Source: Pseudarthrobacter equi (GTDB lineage Bacteria > Actinomycetota > Actinomycetes > Actinomycetales > Micrococcaceae). From it: a stretch of DNA of 64,000 nt. Below, piece after piece: positions 62,978 through 64,000 of the stretch. Under the pieces are notes generated by a model. It did no database searches. It was not told where the DNA came from and saw only the letters and a program-made list of their open reading frames with translations. Both the position numbers and the translations under genes were made by a program. The stretch spans positions 1,364,001-1,428,000 of the forward strand of contig NZ_LT629779.1 in NCBI RefSeq assembly GCF_900105535.1. The letters are read 5' to 3'. The stretch's first letter is position 1. Each line of letters starts with the position of its first letter.

Positions 62978-64000
62978 ATGACCGAGAGCATTGCGCCCCC
63001 CAACACCAAGAAAGAGTCCCGCTCCACCCGGGACCTGGCCAAGGTAGCCGTGTCCGGGTGGCTGGGAACCGCCATGGAGTTCATGGATTTCCAGCTGTAC
63101 TCCCTGGCCGCGGCCATTGTCTTCAACAAGATCTTCTTCCCGGACGTCAGCCCGGTCATCGGGCTTATCGCCGCCATGGCAACCTACGGCGTGGGCTACG
63201 TGGCCCGCCTGGTGGGCGCCGTTTACTTCGGCCGCATGGGCGACAGGATCGGCCGCAAGAAGGTCCTGTTCATCACCATCGCCCTGATGGGCGCCTCCAC
63301 CACGCTGATCGGCGTGCTGCCCACGTACGCCATGATCGGGATCTGGGCGCCCATCCTGCTGGTGGCCCTGCGCCTCATCCAGGGCTTCGGGGCCGGCGCC
63401 GAAATCGCCGGCGCCACCGTAATGCTGGCTGAATACGCCCCCGCCCGCCGTCGCGGACTGATCTCTTCCCTGGTGAGCCTGGGCACCAACTCGGGAACGC
63501 TCGCAGCTTCTGCCCTCTGGGCCATCCTGGTGGCCGTCCTGTCCGAGGAACAACTGCTGAGCTGGGGCTGGCGCCTTCCGTTCCTGGCCAGTTTCCTGCT
63601 GATGATCTTCGCAGTGTGGATCCGGCGCTCCCTCAAGGAAAGCCCGGTCTTCGAACAGCGCGCCGACGTGGTGGACGGCGTCGCCCTCTCCAAGGACGAA
63701 ATCGCCGGACAGGACGCCAAGCGCGGGGCGGCAGCTGCCGCAGCAACCGGCACCAGCACCATCGAAGCCGCCCTGCACCAGAAGAAGGGCAAGGCCTTCC
63801 TGATTGCCCTGGGCCTGCGCTTCGGCCAGGCAGGCAACTCAGGGCTCATCCAGACGTTCCTCATCGGCTACCTGGCCACGGTGCTGCTCATGGACAAGAC
63901 CATCGGAACCACGGCCATCATGTACGGCTCCATCCTCGGCTTCGTCACCATCCCGGTGATCGGCATCCTCGGTGACCGGTTCGGACGCCGCCCCCTGTAC
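62978..64000 (+). CDS. MHS-family metabolite:H+ symporter (3' end outside window)
   Basis: The first 341 codons of a 12-helix MFS permease of the metabolite:H+ symporter type, truncated by the window end. Marks: WLGTAMEFMDFQLYSLAAAI in TM1, ARLVGAVYFGRMGDRIGRKK, RLIQGFGAGAEIAGATVMLAEYAP and RRSLKESPVFE before the central loop. Typical substrates are alpha-keto acids, dicarboxylates, shikimate or aromatic acids. AAAGGAG precedes the ATG. Control by the divergent FCD regulator is likely. Confidence 0.9.
   Translation, partial: MTESIAPPNTKKESRSTRDLAKVAVSGWLGTAMEFMDFQLYSLAAAIVFNKIFFPDVSPVIGLIAAMATYGVGYVARLVGAVYFGRMGDRIGRKKVLFITIALMGASTTLIGVLPTYAMIGIWAPILLVALRLIQGFGAGAEIAGATVMLAEYAPARRRGLISSLVSLGTNSGTLAASALWAILVAVLSEEQLLSWGWRLPFLASFLLMIFAVWIRRSLKESPVFEQRADVVDGVALSKDEIAGQDAKRGAAAAAATGTSTIEAALHQKKGKAFLIALGLRFGQAGNSGLIQTFLIGYLATVLLMDKTIGTTAIMYGSILGFVTIPVIGILGDRFGRRPLY

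Overview
The window looks like chromosome from a high-GC actinobacterium of the Micrococcaceae, most likely Arthrobacter, Pseudarthrobacter or Paenarthrobacter. The pointers are frequent GTG starts, a DUF222/HNH (13E12-type) gene, bioB followed by a bsaP-type gene, a secreted Rpf-like protein with LysM, a DUF6318-type lipoprotein and abundant MFS-type permeases. No rRNA, tRNA, CRISPR array or complete insertion sequence was seen.

Region 1 (1-8250) is accessory DNA and visibly less GC-rich. It opens with a tandem duplication of 2179 bp that carries a two-component sensor kinase and a convergent 122-aa orphan gene. A run of small genes follows (ankyrin repeat, DUF2750-like, two related ~153-aa proteins each with a small membrane protein upstream, a methyltransferase). 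It ends with a serine recombinase directly against the conserved inositol genes.

Region 2 (8250-25430) is metabolic. gntR-iolB-lacI faces an inositol-type sugar permease whose promoter holds a perfect LacI-type palindrome. Next come a LOG-family protein, a VIT1-type transporter with a matrixin-type protease, and a probable guanidino-compound locus (SSS symporter, XRE-cupin regulator, agmatinase family enzyme, ThDP-dependent decarboxylase). The region closes with a marR/DHA2-exporter operon that ends in a strong terminator.

Region 3 (25500-45500) holds a heterodimeric ABC exporter with a thioesterase, an McrB/McrC-type restriction pair whose nuclease motif is altered, and a divergent sensor kinase/response regulator. 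A degenerate HPt protein, a secreted GH26-type enzyme, an orphan vsr and a PNPOx-fold protein follow. The region ends with bioB-bsaP, an NCS1 permease, a lipoprotein/secreted protein pair and an Old Yellow Enzyme.

Region 4 (45600-64000) carries tex, several small conserved genes, the DUF222/HNH gene, a DUF1622 membrane protein, an epimerase, an Rpf-like protein and an adenine/adenosine deaminase. Then come an X25-domain protein with a lysine/alanine-rich linker, a 66-bp palindrome, acylphosphatase, a large RecB-like nuclease/helicase and an FCD regulator divergent from an MHS-type permease cut by the window end. The least explained items are the tandem kinase duplication, the paired small-gene modules, the His-less HPt, the McrC Asp-to-Asn change, the X25 fusion, the possible RNA fold near 56800 and the 66-bp palindrome.
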